Positions 26,412 through 34,376 of a stretch of DNA of 64,000 nucleotides are shown in pieces. Positions within the stretch are counted from its first letter, which is position 1. The number at the start of each line of letters is the position of its first letter. Location of the stretch: assembly GCA_946482285.1 (NCBI GenBank), contig CAMLQK010000001.1, positions 806,001 to 870,000 on the forward strand, in the 5' to 3' direction. The notes under the pieces were generated by a model. It had not been told where the DNA came from. It was given only the letters and a program-made list of their open reading frames with translations, and made no database searches. Position numbers and translations under genes: made by a program. Source of the stretch: an uncultured Candidatus Saccharibacteria bacterium. GTDB taxonomy: Bacteria; Patescibacteria; Saccharimonadia; Saccharimonadales; UBA4665.

Positions 26412-27536
26412 CTAGCATTGGCGCAGGGCACTGGCGGCAAGTATACGCGTAAATGCCTCGCGGGCGGCTAATGCCTCCGGAGCCAATGCGGGGCCACGGC
26501 AGTTGGCATCGCCAACGAATGTGCGGCCCTCGCTATCAATCATCCAGTCAAACACCCCATAATATTGGGATACTTCCTCGCCCGAGCACACTTCGGCAGT
26601 ATCAACAACCGAGCGCGCGAGCTTAACGCTGGTTTTCCGCATATCTGCGCTTACAGATTCCGGATCCAAAGCAACATTGCCCGCCACTTGCATAGTTGGC
26701 GTACCGGGGTGGCTATATTTTAATGTAGGGTACGCTTCGGCCTGAACGGAACCAAAATCATCGGTGTATGCCAGCACGTGCATGCGGATTTCACGAACGC
26801 GATCATCCGTTGCATTAACCACACGTAATTTGTCGGCCGCCTCTTGATTTGCGGGCACTAGGCCCTGGATGGGGGAGCGCAGGTCCAGATATGGCTGCAA
26901 TAAGCCGCTTTTGGCAATGTTTCCGGCGGTCATTGCCCGCTGGACATCCGCGGCGTCATCAAATACTTCTATGCCTTTGCCTCGGGAGCCGTCTATTGGC
27001 TTGTAAATAATTTTTTTACCAGGATACTCGTCGGCCAATCTTCCGAGATCAACCGTAGCATAAGTAGCCAGGCCAACTTCATGCGATTGCAGCACCATGT
27101 CCATAAGGCCTTTATTATTGCCCATATCCTGGATGGGTCGGCAATTCCATAACCGATGGTTCGATACACCCAGACCGTAAGCAGTGCGCTGCATAGATCC
27201 ATCGAGCTGCTTTGCGCGGTCCTGGAAATTGGCCACCCAGTGGTCGATAATAGCGGGGTAATTGGCCAACGAGCCGCGCTTGAACACCGTTTCGCGCTGC
27301 AAAACTCCATTTTGGTCGTATATTGGATTCTGCGCTACAGCCACAAGGGGCAGATCACCTAATGCACGCCGTCCTGACGGCATCTCGAGAGCCCTTCCCA
27401 CGTGGAACTCCACACCTTGTTCTAAAAACTGCTGCTGTAATTTATGAGGTTCACGGAACATGTCTTCTTCCCATGGGTGAACAATACCCTCTTCATTCTG
27501 GTATTCCCCGTACAGCATTAAAACAGCTTCGTGCAA
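26412..27536 (-). CDS. ATP-grasp-fold ligase-like protein
   Basis: The 374-aa protein starts with TTG behind a strong Shine-Dalgarno (GAGGAGGG). The stretch IIYKPIDGSRGKGIEVFDD is the ATP-grasp nucleotide loop. VREIRMHVLAYTD and GVFDWMIDSEGRTFVGDANC carry the Arg, Asp and Asn of the Mg-ATP site. Such enzymes join a carboxylate to an amine or thiol (glutathione-synthase-like, peptide or RiPP ligases). It lies 15 bp behind an unknown 559-aa gene, with which it must be co-expressed; that partner may supply or bind the substrate. Confidence 0.65.
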   Translation of the reverse strand: MHEAVLMLYGEYQNEEGIVHPWEEDMFREPHKLQQQFLEQGVEFHVGRALEMPSGRRALGDLPLVAVAQNPIYDQNGVLQRETVFKRGSLANYPAIIDHWVANFQDRAKQLDGSMQRTAYGLGVSNHRLWNCRPIQDMGNNKGLMDMVLQSHEVGLATYATVDLGRLADEYPGKKIIYKPIDGSRGKGIEVFDDAADVQRAMTAGNIAKSGLLQPYLDLRSPIQGLVPANQEAADKLRVVNATDDRVREIRMHVLAYTDDFGSVQAEAYPTLKYSHPGTPTMQVAGNVALDPESVSADMRKTSVKLARSVVDTAEVCSGEEVSQYYGVFDWMIDSEGRTFVGDANCRGPALAPEALAAREAFTRILAASALRQC

Positions 27537-27551
27537 ATTAAGACCCTCCTC

Positions 27552-29231
27552 TTATTTGATATGGATATATTGTGATACTTCTGGCAAATCGCCATACTGA
27601 GCGCGATACAGCAGATATGCACGTTCAAAACCACTTGCAGTAATAATTGATCCGCCGGCCTTGAACTGTTTCATCACACTCTCTTTGGCTATACTTTGAT
27701 GCTCCGGATCTGCAAACCAAAGCAGTAGTGGCAGCATCTCACTCGGTGCGTAAAATGTGTGCAAACCATCGAGTCTGCCTTTATTATCTGCATCAACAAA
27801 CGCCGCCGTTTGCGCTGCAATAGCGCGCAATGCCGTGTCGCGCTGCGGCGAATATGGCAAATGCGCCAGCGCCATAGTATATTCTGGCAACCAACGCACA
27901 GCAGCATGCAATACTATTTCGGCATAGGCTTCAGCATGTTGCGTCGGCACCGTTAAATAATTAGCCAGCTGTTGGCCAATGCGCGGTTCGTGTGAATGAT
28001 GAAGCGCACCAAGCAACGGTAGTAAGGCGGGGGAGTTTGCGGGGTCGGTAGCAATGATGCCGTTTACTTCTGCCATAATACTGTCCAGCAGCTGCTGGTT
28101 GTGACGCAAATGAATACCTAGCGGAGCAGTTGTAAGTGACTCGTCGCCATAGCCGCCCGTCTGCGTTCGGATTTCATGCAAAATATGAGCTTCGTTTTCT
28201 GGGTCACCAATTTTAGCTAATATAAAACGCGCATAGTGGTTACTTTTATCCTGAAAGGCCAGAGTACGGATGGCCGACAGTGCTCCGTCATGGGAATCGT
28301 TGTCGAGGAGTAGCTGCCGCAATTCGGCACTTGTCGCATAAGCAGTATGCCGCACATGAAGCTGCAAGTCATCGCGCTCGGCGTGGTAACGACGCATCGT
28401 CTCGTCGTATTCAGCCTTACTGGCAACCAATTCATACTTTTGCTTGTTTTCTTCCCATTGGTCGGGGTCGCTAATTGGTGCACCTGGAAAGTCCCGTTGC
28501 AGCTGTTCGAAGCTGGTGAATACCAACGGATATTTGGTGGTTGGAATAATTATTCTTTCCAGGGATGCCGCCGTAGGTGGCCTGTCAATTATATACACAT
28601 TCTCCATGGTGTATGCGGCATACCGGCCATAACTAACAGGCGGCTCTATGAACTGTTTTTGCTCTTCAGCCCGCTGGCACCAGTAGTCCTCGACACTCGT
28701 TGCGCTTACTGGTTCAAAGTGAGAAAAGCTTTCATACGTATCACCATGGTCATGGTCCACGACACGAATAGCAACAGCAACGCCCGTATCCTGAGCTAAG
28801 CGCTGTAACCGAGTAAAGTAGCCCGTAGCCGAAGAATTAACAGTGTCGGGCACTATCAGCGTACGTATGTTAGCGCCTTGTCCAGCGGCGTCGGCAAGCG
28901 CCTGCTGGGTTTCAATCAACGCAATGTCATACTGCGCATCTGCCTGAGATTCAACAGCCGTAAAGAAATTACCAAATGCCCGCATATTACCACCGGCAAC
29001 AACAACTTTGCCTAGGTCAATACGTGCGTCAGGGTTATGTGGCTCGTCATCGCTGGCGTCTTGTTCACGAATAACAAACTGGTTGCTCTTTATGCCACCA
29101 ATAAGCACGGGAATATGATGCGTCGCCAAAAGCGTTGCCGGATCAATGTCCGGGTGTGCCTGCAAGTACGCCGGAAGCTCTGGCCGCGGAGCAGGGGGAA
29201 CAAACTTTTCAAAATCTTCACCTTCTGACAT
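27552..29231 (-). CDS. unknown protein, partner of the ATP-grasp gene
   Basis: I take the start at 29231 (MSEGEDFEKF) because a TATAAT (29241-29246, minus strand) lies 9 nt upstream; the open frame extends to 29267. The roughly 559-aa product begins with a proline-rich acidic segment (KFVPPAPRPELPAYLQAHPD). An alpha/beta region follows with VVAGGNMRAFGNFFTAVE and IRTLIVPDTVNSSATGYFTR, and then a long helical half resembling HEAT-like repeats (LLPLLGALHHSHEPRIGQQL). I do not recognise it. The frame runs into the ATP-grasp gene after 15 bp. Confidence 0.6.
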   Translation of the reverse strand: MSEGEDFEKFVPPAPRPELPAYLQAHPDIDPATLLATHHIPVLIGGIKSNQFVIREQDASDDEPHNPDARIDLGKVVVAGGNMRAFGNFFTAVESQADAQYDIALIETQQALADAAGQGANIRTLIVPDTVNSSATGYFTRLQRLAQDTGVAVAIRVVDHDHGDTYESFSHFEPVSATSVEDYWCQRAEEQKQFIEPPVSYGRYAAYTMENVYIIDRPPTAASLERIIIPTTKYPLVFTSFEQLQRDFPGAPISDPDQWEENKQKYELVASKAEYDETMRRYHAERDDLQLHVRHTAYATSAELRQLLLDNDSHDGALSAIRTLAFQDKSNHYARFILAKIGDPENEAHILHEIRTQTGGYGDESLTTAPLGIHLRHNQQLLDSIMAEVNGIIATDPANSPALLPLLGALHHSHEPRIGQQLANYLTVPTQHAEAYAEIVLHAAVRWLPEYTMALAHLPYSPQRDTALRAIAAQTAAFVDADNKGRLDGLHTFYAPSEMLPLLLWFADPEHQSIAKESVMKQFKAGGSIITASGFERAYLLYRAQYGDLPEVSQYIHIK

Positions 29232-29362
29232 ATCTCTGCAATTATACCCGAGCCAGCTCAATAACAAAATGCACAGTACGAAAGGAGTGACAAAAGCTGT
29301 TTTTTGTCGTATGATATCTCTGTTGTACTAAATGCCTGCCAAGGTTAGCATTTAGATAGCAT

Positions 29363-29435
29363 AGGGGTGTAGCTCAATTGGTAGAGTAGCGGTCTCCAAA
29401 ACCGTTGGTTGCAGGTTCGAGTCCTGTCACCCCTG
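29363..29435 (+). tRNA. tRNA-Trp (anticodon CCA)
   Basis: Acceptor AGGGGTG/CACCCCT and anticodon loop CTCCAAA give CCA; the CCA end is encoded at 29436-29438. Its 3' part (GGTTCGAGTCCTGTCACCCC, 29414-29433) is repeated exactly at 33016-33035 and approximately at 31929 and 37038, so it looks like an integration target. Confidence 0.95.
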
Positions 29436-29441
29436 CCAAAT

Positions 29442-29474
29442 AAAAAGATCAGCATTAGCTGGTCTTTTTATTTC
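29442..29474 (+). terminator. terminator after tRNA-Trp
   Basis: AAAAAGATCAGC pairs with GCTGGTCTTTTT (one G-U) across ATTA. It is nearly symmetrical, so it can also serve the converging TetR gene. Confidence 0.82.
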
Positions 29475-29480
29475 CTGACG

Positions 29481-30065
29481 TTAAACTCTATATGGCTCAA
29501 GAGTAGCTAAGATGGCGCGTTTGATGTAATCATCCACTGATCCTTCTTGCAGTACCATCCAGGTATGGGCTGCGCCTTGCTGGGCGATCTGTAGTTGCTG
29601 GGCAAGTTGCTTAGAGTCGATATCGTATTGAAGGGCACCCTCCTCTTTTGCGCGTTCCAATAGGCTCGCAATGGATGACCGTTGCGCAATGTAGGCCCGC
29701 CGATAGTTCTGGTAGAGTTCTGGAGTTGTGATGCTAAGAGATAGTAAACTCAAACTGTTGCTATATGCTTTTGGCGAAGTGGCAAACCTCATTTCTGCAC
29801 AGAGTCCATCGATAATGGCGTTGATGGCCGTAGACTCAGTTGCCGTGGTTTGCTCGAGTAGATTACTCGATTGCGCCAAATAATAGGTGTCTGCTGCTAC
29901 CAATAGCGCGTGTTTATTACCAAAACGATTAGCAATCGCTGTTCGCACCAAGCCCACCTTTGTTGCCACGTTGTCAAACGTCAGACGCTCCATGCCTTCT
30001 TCTAAGATAATAGAAAAAACAACCTCAAAGACATCAGAATCGGTGACTTTTACGGGCCGTGCCAC
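29481..30065 (-). CDS. TetR-family transcriptional regulator
   Basis: The 194-aa protein has a typical N-terminal helix-turn-helix (VFSIILEEGMERLTFDNVAT followed by KVGLVRTAIANRFGNKHALL, residues 14-55) and a variable helical ligand domain. It follows the RibD-like gene by 3 bp in one operon. The inverted repeat upstream of that operon (30626-30649) is the obvious candidate operator, suggesting autorepression lifted by a small molecule. The ligand is unknown. Confidence 0.8.
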   Translation of the reverse strand: MARPVKVTDSDVFEVVFSIILEEGMERLTFDNVATKVGLVRTAIANRFGNKHALLVAADTYYLAQSSNLLEQTTATESTAINAIIDGLCAEMRFATSPKAYSNSLSLLSLSITTPELYQNYRRAYIAQRSSIASLLERAKEEGALQYDIDSKQLAQQLQIAQQGAAHTWMVLQEGSVDDYIKRAILATLEPYRV

Positions 30066-30068
30066 GAC

Positions 30069-30614
30069 TTATTTTATGACCTTATATTGAATAGACGTAA
30101 GCCCTCGGGCGAATTCATCTACACGCAAACGCTCAAGTTGGATTCTACGGTCATCTAAATTGGCAAAGAGCGGAATCCCTCGGCCAAGTAATACTGGTAC
30201 GATTGCTAAGTGCAGTTCATCGACAAGGTCTTTATTAATGAACTGCTGGACAATACTCGGGCCTCCAAATAAATAAATACATTTATCGCCTGCTGCTTGT
30301 GACGCTTTTTGAAATGCTTCATCAATGCCGCCAGTAATAAAATGAAAATCAGCATCTTGCGAAGGCTCTGCAGGGGCATTCTTGCAAATCACAAAAATTG
30401 GTGATGGGCCGTACGCTTCATCTTTGAACCACCCCTGCTCGATGCCAATCTCATAAGAGCGTTGCCCAATGATAATTGCCCCTACAGTAGGTATAAATGT
30501 ATCGAATCCAAATTCGCTGGGGTCATCGTACTGCGCCATCCAATCTATTTCATCGTGCGTTCCGGCGACGTATCCATCAAGTGAAATTGCTAAATTAAGT
30601 AAGGTCTTTGCCAT
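30069..30614 (-). CDS. RibD C-terminal/DHFR-like reductase
   Basis: The 181-aa protein begins MAKTLLNLAISLDGYVAG. It has IIIGQRSYEI and IYLFGGPSIVQQFI, the NADPH-binding GG loop, and DELHLAIVPVLLGRGIPLF, all typical of the dihydrofolate-reductase-like RibD_C family (YyaP/YwjB type). It probably reduces a small heterocycle using NADPH; true dihydrofolate reduction is not established. The Shine-Dalgarno GGAGAG precedes ATG, and an operator-like repeat lies just upstream. It is the first gene of a two-gene operon with the TetR regulator. Confidence 0.78.
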   Translation of the reverse strand: MAKTLLNLAISLDGYVAGTHDEIDWMAQYDDPSEFGFDTFIPTVGAIIIGQRSYEIGIEQGWFKDEAYGPSPIFVICKNAPAEPSQDADFHFITGGIDEAFQKASQAAGDKCIYLFGGPSIVQQFINKDLVDELHLAIVPVLLGRGIPLFANLDDRRIQLERLRVDEFARGLTSIQYKVIK

Positions 30615-30625
30615 GCGCGCTCTCC

Positions 30626-30649
30626 ATTAATGTATGTTTGTTCATTAAT
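30626..30649 (-). promoter_or_regulatory. inverted repeat, likely TetR operator
   Basis: ATTAATG and CATTAAT arms, 10 bp apart, lie 12 bp upstream of the RibD-like ATG, within its expected promoter (TATATT at 30646-30651, minus strand). The arrangement is typical of a TetR-type operator overlapping a -10 box. Confidence 0.55.
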
Positions 30650-30691
30650 ATAGTAGCAGGACTGAGGTACTTTACAAAATCTAATGTTATT

Positions 30692-30740
30692 GGTTCGAGA
30701 GAAGTCCTGACAGGACTGCCAAGTAGAAGATTCTCGAACC
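30692..30740. repeat. recurrent hairpin element, copy 1
   Basis: The outer stem GGTTCGAGA/TCTCGAACC (30692-30700 with 30732-30740) encloses AGTCCT-GAC-AGGACT (30703-30717). Almost the same sequence recurs at 31822-31849 and in degenerate form at 34934-34974. Copies 1 and 2 are each followed by ACAGAGGT, an AAATCCGAG/CTCGGATTT terminator and CCTCTGTAA in the same order. The nested-palindrome form recalls recombination sites. Confidence 0.6.
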
Positions 30741-30761
30741 TCAAACAGAGGTCGAAACAAT

Positions 30762-30793
30762 AAATCCGAGCCATTTTTGACTCGGATTTTTCA
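30762..30793 (+). terminator. terminator within repeat unit 1
   Basis: AAATCCGAG pairs with CTCGGATTT across a 10-nt loop, followed by TTT. It shares its stem with the copy at 31878-31908. Confidence 0.7.
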
Positions 30794-30921
30794 TATCTTG
30801 AAATATCTTCTGTTTGCTCGCAAATCTTCACCTCTGTAACTTGGTTCAGGATCTTGCCACAAAAAACAGCAAAAGTGAGTCAACATGGTGTATAATTTTG
30901 CCAATTAACGAGGTGTCTGAT

Positions 30922-31369
30922 ATGGTTCGACGAATTTCAGTACGCGGCACTGTGCTTCATGAGGGAAAGTTGCTGTGTGTACGGTTTAAAGCGTATAAGG
31001 ATCACCTGAAAGAAGACAACAGCTATTGGTGTTTGCCTGGTGGTGGTCTTTGGCGAGGCGCTCATTGATGGTGTGAAGCGTGAGATGCTTGAAGAGACAG
31101 GCGTTGAAGCACAGGTTGGCAACCTATTATATGTGCAGCAATTTACTCATGGCGAAAAAGATTACCTTGAGTTTTTCTTCCACATAACGAACAGCCAAGA
31201 CTACCTTAATATTGACCTTGCCAACAGTACCCACGGCGGAACTGAGATTGAAGAAATCGACTTTATTGACCCATCAAGTATGCACGTATTGCCGGCATTC
31301 TTAAAAACCGAGAATATTGCTGAACTCATCGAGACTAAGGCTCCAACACGAGTCATTGCAAGGCTGTAG
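30922..31369 (+). pseudogene. Nudix hydrolase, frameshifted in the Nudix box
   Basis: Frame 1 from ATG 30922 (Shine-Dalgarno GAGGTG) gives MVRRISVRGTVLHEGKLLCV and ends YWCLPGGGLWRGAH-stop. Frame 2 picks up as VFGEALIDGVKREMLEETGV, the second part of the Nudix box, and continues to 31369. Joining the frames at about 31047 restores GGG-x-x-GEAL...REMLEETG, so a few bases have been lost (or one gained) between the Gly and Glu of the box. This is a real pseudogene, a programmed shift or a sequence error. TATAAT lies at 30891-30896. The next Nudix gene starts 2 bp after the stop. Confidence 0.75.
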
Positions 31370-31371
31370 TT

Positions 31372-31806
31372 ATGAAGCGCCCTGATGGTTCATTTGTAGT
31401 TATCTTCAGAGACGACTCGCGTAAAGAGGTGTTCTTGGTGCTGCGCTCCGATAAACCCATCTGGAACTTGCCTGGCGGCGGCATAGAAGATAATGAGTCA
31501 CCAGAAGACGCGGCATTGCGTGAAACCTTCGAAGAAACTGGCTTCCAGATATCACTCACTCGTAAAGTTGGCACCTACAAGAACATTGATATCCAAACTG
31601 GCGGTATATGGAACCATGCTCATCTATACGAGGGTCGTTACATTTCGGGCAAGTTTCAACCGGAGTTTCCCGGTTGCGAAGGAAGATGGTTCACTGTGGA
31701 CGCGTCCCCAGACAATGCCATGCCAGTTACTAAAACCCGCATCAAAGACACCCTAAAGAATACCGATGCACCATTTGAAAAAGAATATCATCCCGAGCTT
31801 GCCTAG
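31372..31806 (+). CDS. Nudix hydrolase
   Basis: The 144-aa protein is a complete Nudix domain. The box begins GGGIEDNESPEDAALRETFE and continues ETGF, matching GX5EX7REUXEEXGU at about residues 39-61. It would cleave a nucleoside diphosphate linked to another group; the substrate is unknown. It follows the broken Nudix gene by 2 bp, and the pair lies between two copies of the recurrent hairpin element. Confidence 0.85.
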   Translation: MKRPDGSFVVIFRDDSRKEVFLVLRSDKPIWNLPGGGIEDNESPEDAALRETFEETGFQISLTRKVGTYKNIDIQTGGIWNHAHLYEGRYISGKFQPEFPGCEGRWFTVDASPDNAMPVTKTRIKDTLKNTDAPFEKEYHPELA

Positions 31807-31821
31807 TTATTCTCTACTATC

Positions 31822-31849
31822 GGTTCGAGAGAGGTCCTGACAGGACTGC
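31822..31849. repeat. recurrent hairpin element, copy 2
   Basis: GGTTCGAGAG then GGTCCTGACAGGACTGC is identical to copy 1 (30692-30719) except for one base. The outer 3' arm (CTCGAACC) is missing here, but ACAGAGGTC, the AAATCCGAG terminator (31878-31908) and CCTCTGTAA (31914-31922) follow in the same order. Confidence 0.6.
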
Positions 31850-31877
31850 ACGAAGAAATAACAGAGGTCAGACCTCA

Positions 31878-31908
31878 AAATCCGAGCCAGAAATGACTCG
31901 GATTTTTC
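31878..31908 (+). terminator. terminator within repeat unit 2
   Basis: AAATCCGAG pairs with CTCGGATTT followed by TT. It closes the Nudix transcript. Confidence 0.7.
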
Positions 31909-31928
31909 CTTTTGCCTCTGTAAATCTA

Positions 31929-31946
31929 GTTCAAGTCCTGTCTCCC
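31929..31946 (+). repeat. tRNA-Trp 3'-end remnant
   Basis: GTTCAAGTCCTGTCTCCC matches the T-arm/acceptor part of tRNA-Trp (29415-29432) at 16 of 18 positions. It lies just upstream of the next gene's promoter and looks like an old attachment site. Confidence 0.5.
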
Positions 31947-31971
31947 TATTGTATTTGATATACTAGGGCGC

Positions 31972-32979
31972 ATGATAGAACAATTACGAAATGATCTCCA
32001 GATGGCAGCGGCATCTCTGGCCCCATCTGTAGAACTCTATGGTCTTGCAAAGCCAGACAATCTTCAGGTTGACCCGGATGAATATGTCCAAATGCTAGAT
32101 ACTCGCGTACAGGTAGAGCAAGCCATAACAAGGCTAAAGCGTCAGGACAATAAGGGCATAGGCGGGTGGACGTTTGCTGACGGACTATATTACAGATATG
32201 GCGACGATTTAGATGAAGATATCTCCAAGGTTCAGCATCCACTTTTTCCGGAAGAGGTGGCTGTAGCGCGGGCTATCGATAGGTCATTGGAGGGGCAGGA
32301 AGACGTACCAGTCATGGCTCTGGATTTTGGTGGCGGAATGGGCTTATCCTGGATGCGCATCGCTGCCCGGCCCAAATATCGCAAAGCCATCGAATCATCC
32401 CGTCTTGCAATGGTTGTCACTAATTTAGGGTCCGTTCCCGAAAAGTCCATTGATGCCGAAGGCTATTCCGGTATCTCTCGTAGTATGAGGGATATTAATA
32501 AGTCTTACCCAGAGTATACTACTGCTGATCTGTGTTGGGCACAGGAGAATCAAGGCTATGTACAGTATCTAGATGCCAATTCGTTAGAACTGCCAGAGAT
32601 GGCCATAGACTTGCCCGACGGAAACAACCTACCACTTAAGGGCAACGTTGGTATTATCCATGAGAGGCTGGCACTTGCACATACGCATGTCCCCGATCTT
32701 GCTGTGGCGGTTTTTGGCAAACTGCTGAATAGGTATGGGGTACTGCGTTCCGATGTCGCAACGCATTATCACCTCATGCACCCTGAATCTTTCTCGGAGA
32801 TAACCGTGAATGGAGGCGAAGTTATTTCTGTTACCGAGGAGTATTCCTACCAACGCAGGCTGGGCCTTATTATCGGCTCTATGATGCTTCGTCAATCAGA
32901 TTATTCATATGAGCTAGAGGAGCAGAATGACGTGGGCGTATTCAGTCGTTTGAGCGGACTAATAGAAGAAGTTGACTGA
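31972..32979 (+). CDS. SAM-methyltransferase-like protein
   Basis: The 335-aa protein has VPVMALDFGGGMGLSWMRIA at about residues 107-126, which reads like motif I of a class I methyltransferase (beta strand, GGGxG). VTNLGSVP may be motif II, and NVGIIHERLALAHTHV could be the motif IV/V region. The acidic end of strand 2 is not obvious, so activity is uncertain. TATACT (31959-31964) with TGA in front ends 7 nt before ATG, giving a leaderless transcript. The gene sits alone between two tRNA-like fragments. Confidence 0.5.
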   Translation: MIEQLRNDLQMAAASLAPSVELYGLAKPDNLQVDPDEYVQMLDTRVQVEQAITRLKRQDNKGIGGWTFADGLYYRYGDDLDEDISKVQHPLFPEEVAVARAIDRSLEGQEDVPVMALDFGGGMGLSWMRIAARPKYRKAIESSRLAMVVTNLGSVPEKSIDAEGYSGISRSMRDINKSYPEYTTADLCWAQENQGYVQYLDANSLELPEMAIDLPDGNNLPLKGNVGIIHERLALAHTHVPDLAVAVFGKLLNRYGVLRSDVATHYHLMHPESFSEITVNGGEVISVTEEYSYQRRLGLIIGSMMLRQSDYSYELEEQNDVGVFSRLSGLIEEVD

Positions 32980-33015
32980 CAGTCAGAGGTTACTGGCGAA
33001 CGTGGTGAAATCATT

Positions 33016-33035
33016 GGTTCGAGTCCTGTCACCCC
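33016..33035 (+). repeat. exact 20-bp copy of the tRNA-Trp 3' region (candidate att site)
   Basis: GGTTCGAGTCCTGTCACCCC is identical to 29414-29433 in tRNA-Trp, with no tRNA around it. The 3.6 kb between the copies carries TetR, RibD-like, two Nudix genes and a methyltransferase-like gene. This is the usual trace of a tRNA-targeted integrative element. Confidence 0.65.
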
Positions 33036-33053
33036 CTTTTTTTCTGGAGGAGA

Positions 33054-33680
33054 CTAACGAAGTCTGGCTAATATATGAGCGTCAAGAAATCCGCGATCAC
33101 TCTCAGGATCATCGGTTAAGCGAGCAAATACTTGAAACCCAGCTTGGGTGATTATTGCAGCTAGCTCGTCAACGGGCCAGCTATAAGCTGGTGTAACCTT
33201 GTGGTCAAACGGCACAACACCCAACTCCTCGGTCGCAAAAAATGAAACCATTAGTAGACCACCAGATGAGAGTGCTCGTGCCTGCTCTTTAAATAACGCC
33301 GGCAATTCTTTTGGTGGCGTGTGGATCATTGAGTAGTGAGCCACTATACCTCCCAAGGTGTGGTCATCTACTGGCAAGGCTTCCATGCTCGCTACATTAA
33401 AATATAACCCTGGATGAGAACGCTTAGCGTGCTCAATCATAGCAGGAGAAATATCAAACCCAAAAGCCTCTAGTCCTAATTCCTGTAGCATGGCTGTAAT
33501 ATGTCCCGGACCACATCCAACATCTGCTACTTTGAGGTTGCCAGATTTAACCACAAGCTCAGCAAACACACTCAACATAGAGCGAGTAAACGGCTGTTCT
33601 TCTAGTCCATTATCGAACATAGAAGCATACAGATCGACAACGTCATCATAGGCGGTCTGAGCTTTATCATGATAATTCAT
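33054..33680 (-). CDS. class I SAM-dependent methyltransferase
   Basis: The 208-aa protein has a textbook core. LKVADVGCGPGHITAML is motif I (about residues 50-66), EAFGFDISPAMIEHAKR is motif II with its acidic Asp, and GGIVAHYSMIHTPPKELPAL and ALSSGGLLMVSFF are motifs IV and V. It belongs to the Methyltransf_11/25 small-molecule group. It converges on the previous gene and the tRNA-like fragment, and is transcribed in the same direction as the Fic gene 13 bp upstream. Confidence 0.85.
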   Translation of the reverse strand: MNYHDKAQTAYDDVVDLYASMFDNGLEEQPFTRSMLSVFAELVVKSGNLKVADVGCGPGHITAMLQELGLEAFGFDISPAMIEHAKRSHPGLYFNVASMEALPVDDHTLGGIVAHYSMIHTPPKELPALFKEQARALSSGGLLMVSFFATEELGVVPFDHKVTPAYSWPVDELAAIITQAGFQVFARLTDDPESDRGFLDAHILARLR

Positions 33681-33693
33681 ATTTAACCTTGTA

Positions 33694-34101
33694 CTATGAG
33701 TTTGTCCTATCGGTAGCTACATGCTGGATAAGCCAGTCTCTGATTTCTTCAACCGAGGGCTTGTCATTTACCACATGCAACATGATGTCTTCATACTCCT
33801 GGTTGGTAAATTGTACTTCTATATTATTGAGGTGCAGAAAAAGCACTGCGGCAGCCATGGCTGTGCGCTTATTCCCATCGCGAAAGCCATGGTTGTTTGC
33901 GATAGAGTCGATCAGCGCCGCAGCCTTCATGAATAAATCACCATGAATCTCTTCACCAAACGCTGTTTGATTTGGGCGTGCAAGTGCAGAGCGAACGAGA
34001 TTTTCATTATGAAAACCCTTAGAGCCACCGCTTTCATCGATAATATTATCGTGAATGTAGGTTAGGATCGCTAAATCCCATTCGGGATCATCGTCGAACA
34101 T
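33694..34101 (-). CDS. Doc/Fic family protein (death-on-curing-like toxin)
   Basis: The 135-aa protein carries NNHGFRDGNKRTAMAAAVLF, the Doc version of the Fic motif HxFx(D/N)GNKR, at about residues 68-87. Fic enzymes transfer AMP or, in Doc, phosphate to a protein such as EF-Tu. The size equals that of P1 Doc (126 aa). A 33-aa basic ORF ends 3 bp upstream, in the place where a Phd-type antitoxin would lie. No inhibitory (S/T)xxxE(G/N) motif is seen inside the protein. Confidence 0.8.
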   Translation of the reverse strand: MFDDDPEWDLAILTYIHDNIIDESGGSKGFHNENLVRSALARPNQTAFGEEIHGDLFMKAAALIDSIANNHGFRDGNKRTAMAAAVLFLHLNNIEVQFTNQEYEDIMLHVVNDKPSVEEIRDWLIQHVATDRTNS

Positions 34102-34104
34102 AGT

Positions 34105-34206
34105 TTATTTTTTAGACAGCTCTTTTAAAGCTGGGCGATATTTTTTAACGAACTCTTTCGTCCATGCTTTTACTTTTGGGCTGGGAGATTTAGTTGCCTG
34201 TGCCAT
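34105..34206 (-). CDS. 33-aa basic ORF upstream of Fic (candidate antitoxin remnant or regulator)
   Basis: ATG at 34206 opens MAQATKSPSPKVKAWTKEFV and ends LKELSKK, with 10 lysines in 33 residues. TATACT (34213-34218, minus strand) lies 6 nt upstream, so it would be leaderless and first in the Fic transcript. The stop is 3 bp from the Fic ATG. It is much shorter than Phd (73 aa) and lacks a DNA-binding fold, so it is either a mini-antitoxin, a truncated remnant or a leader ORF. Confidence 0.5.
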   Translation of the reverse strand: MAQATKSPSPKVKAWTKEFVKKYRPALKELSKK

Positions 34207-34376
34207 ATGTATAGTATACCACGCGCGGTGCCAGTTGGCCCCACGCTCGCCAAGTAATTGTAGATGCGTTCAATCGAGGCTTGCATCTTGTGTACGGTAA
34301 TAAAAGTTCTATTTTCGTACCATAAGTCCTGCCAAGATAAAACGAGTCCTGACTCCATATTTGTTATCATAAAGTC

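Noticed and set aside
30690..30920. T-box or tRNA-like riboswitch in front of the Nudix gene
   Set aside because: The T-arm-like GGTTCGAG suggested it, but there is no specifier loop or T-box sequence, and the same palindrome recurs between unrelated genes, so a DNA repeat is more likely.
33000..33060. A fourth complete tRNA upstream of the methyltransferase at 33054
   Set aside because: Only the T-arm and part of the acceptor match tRNA-Trp; no D-arm or anticodon stem can be folded upstream.
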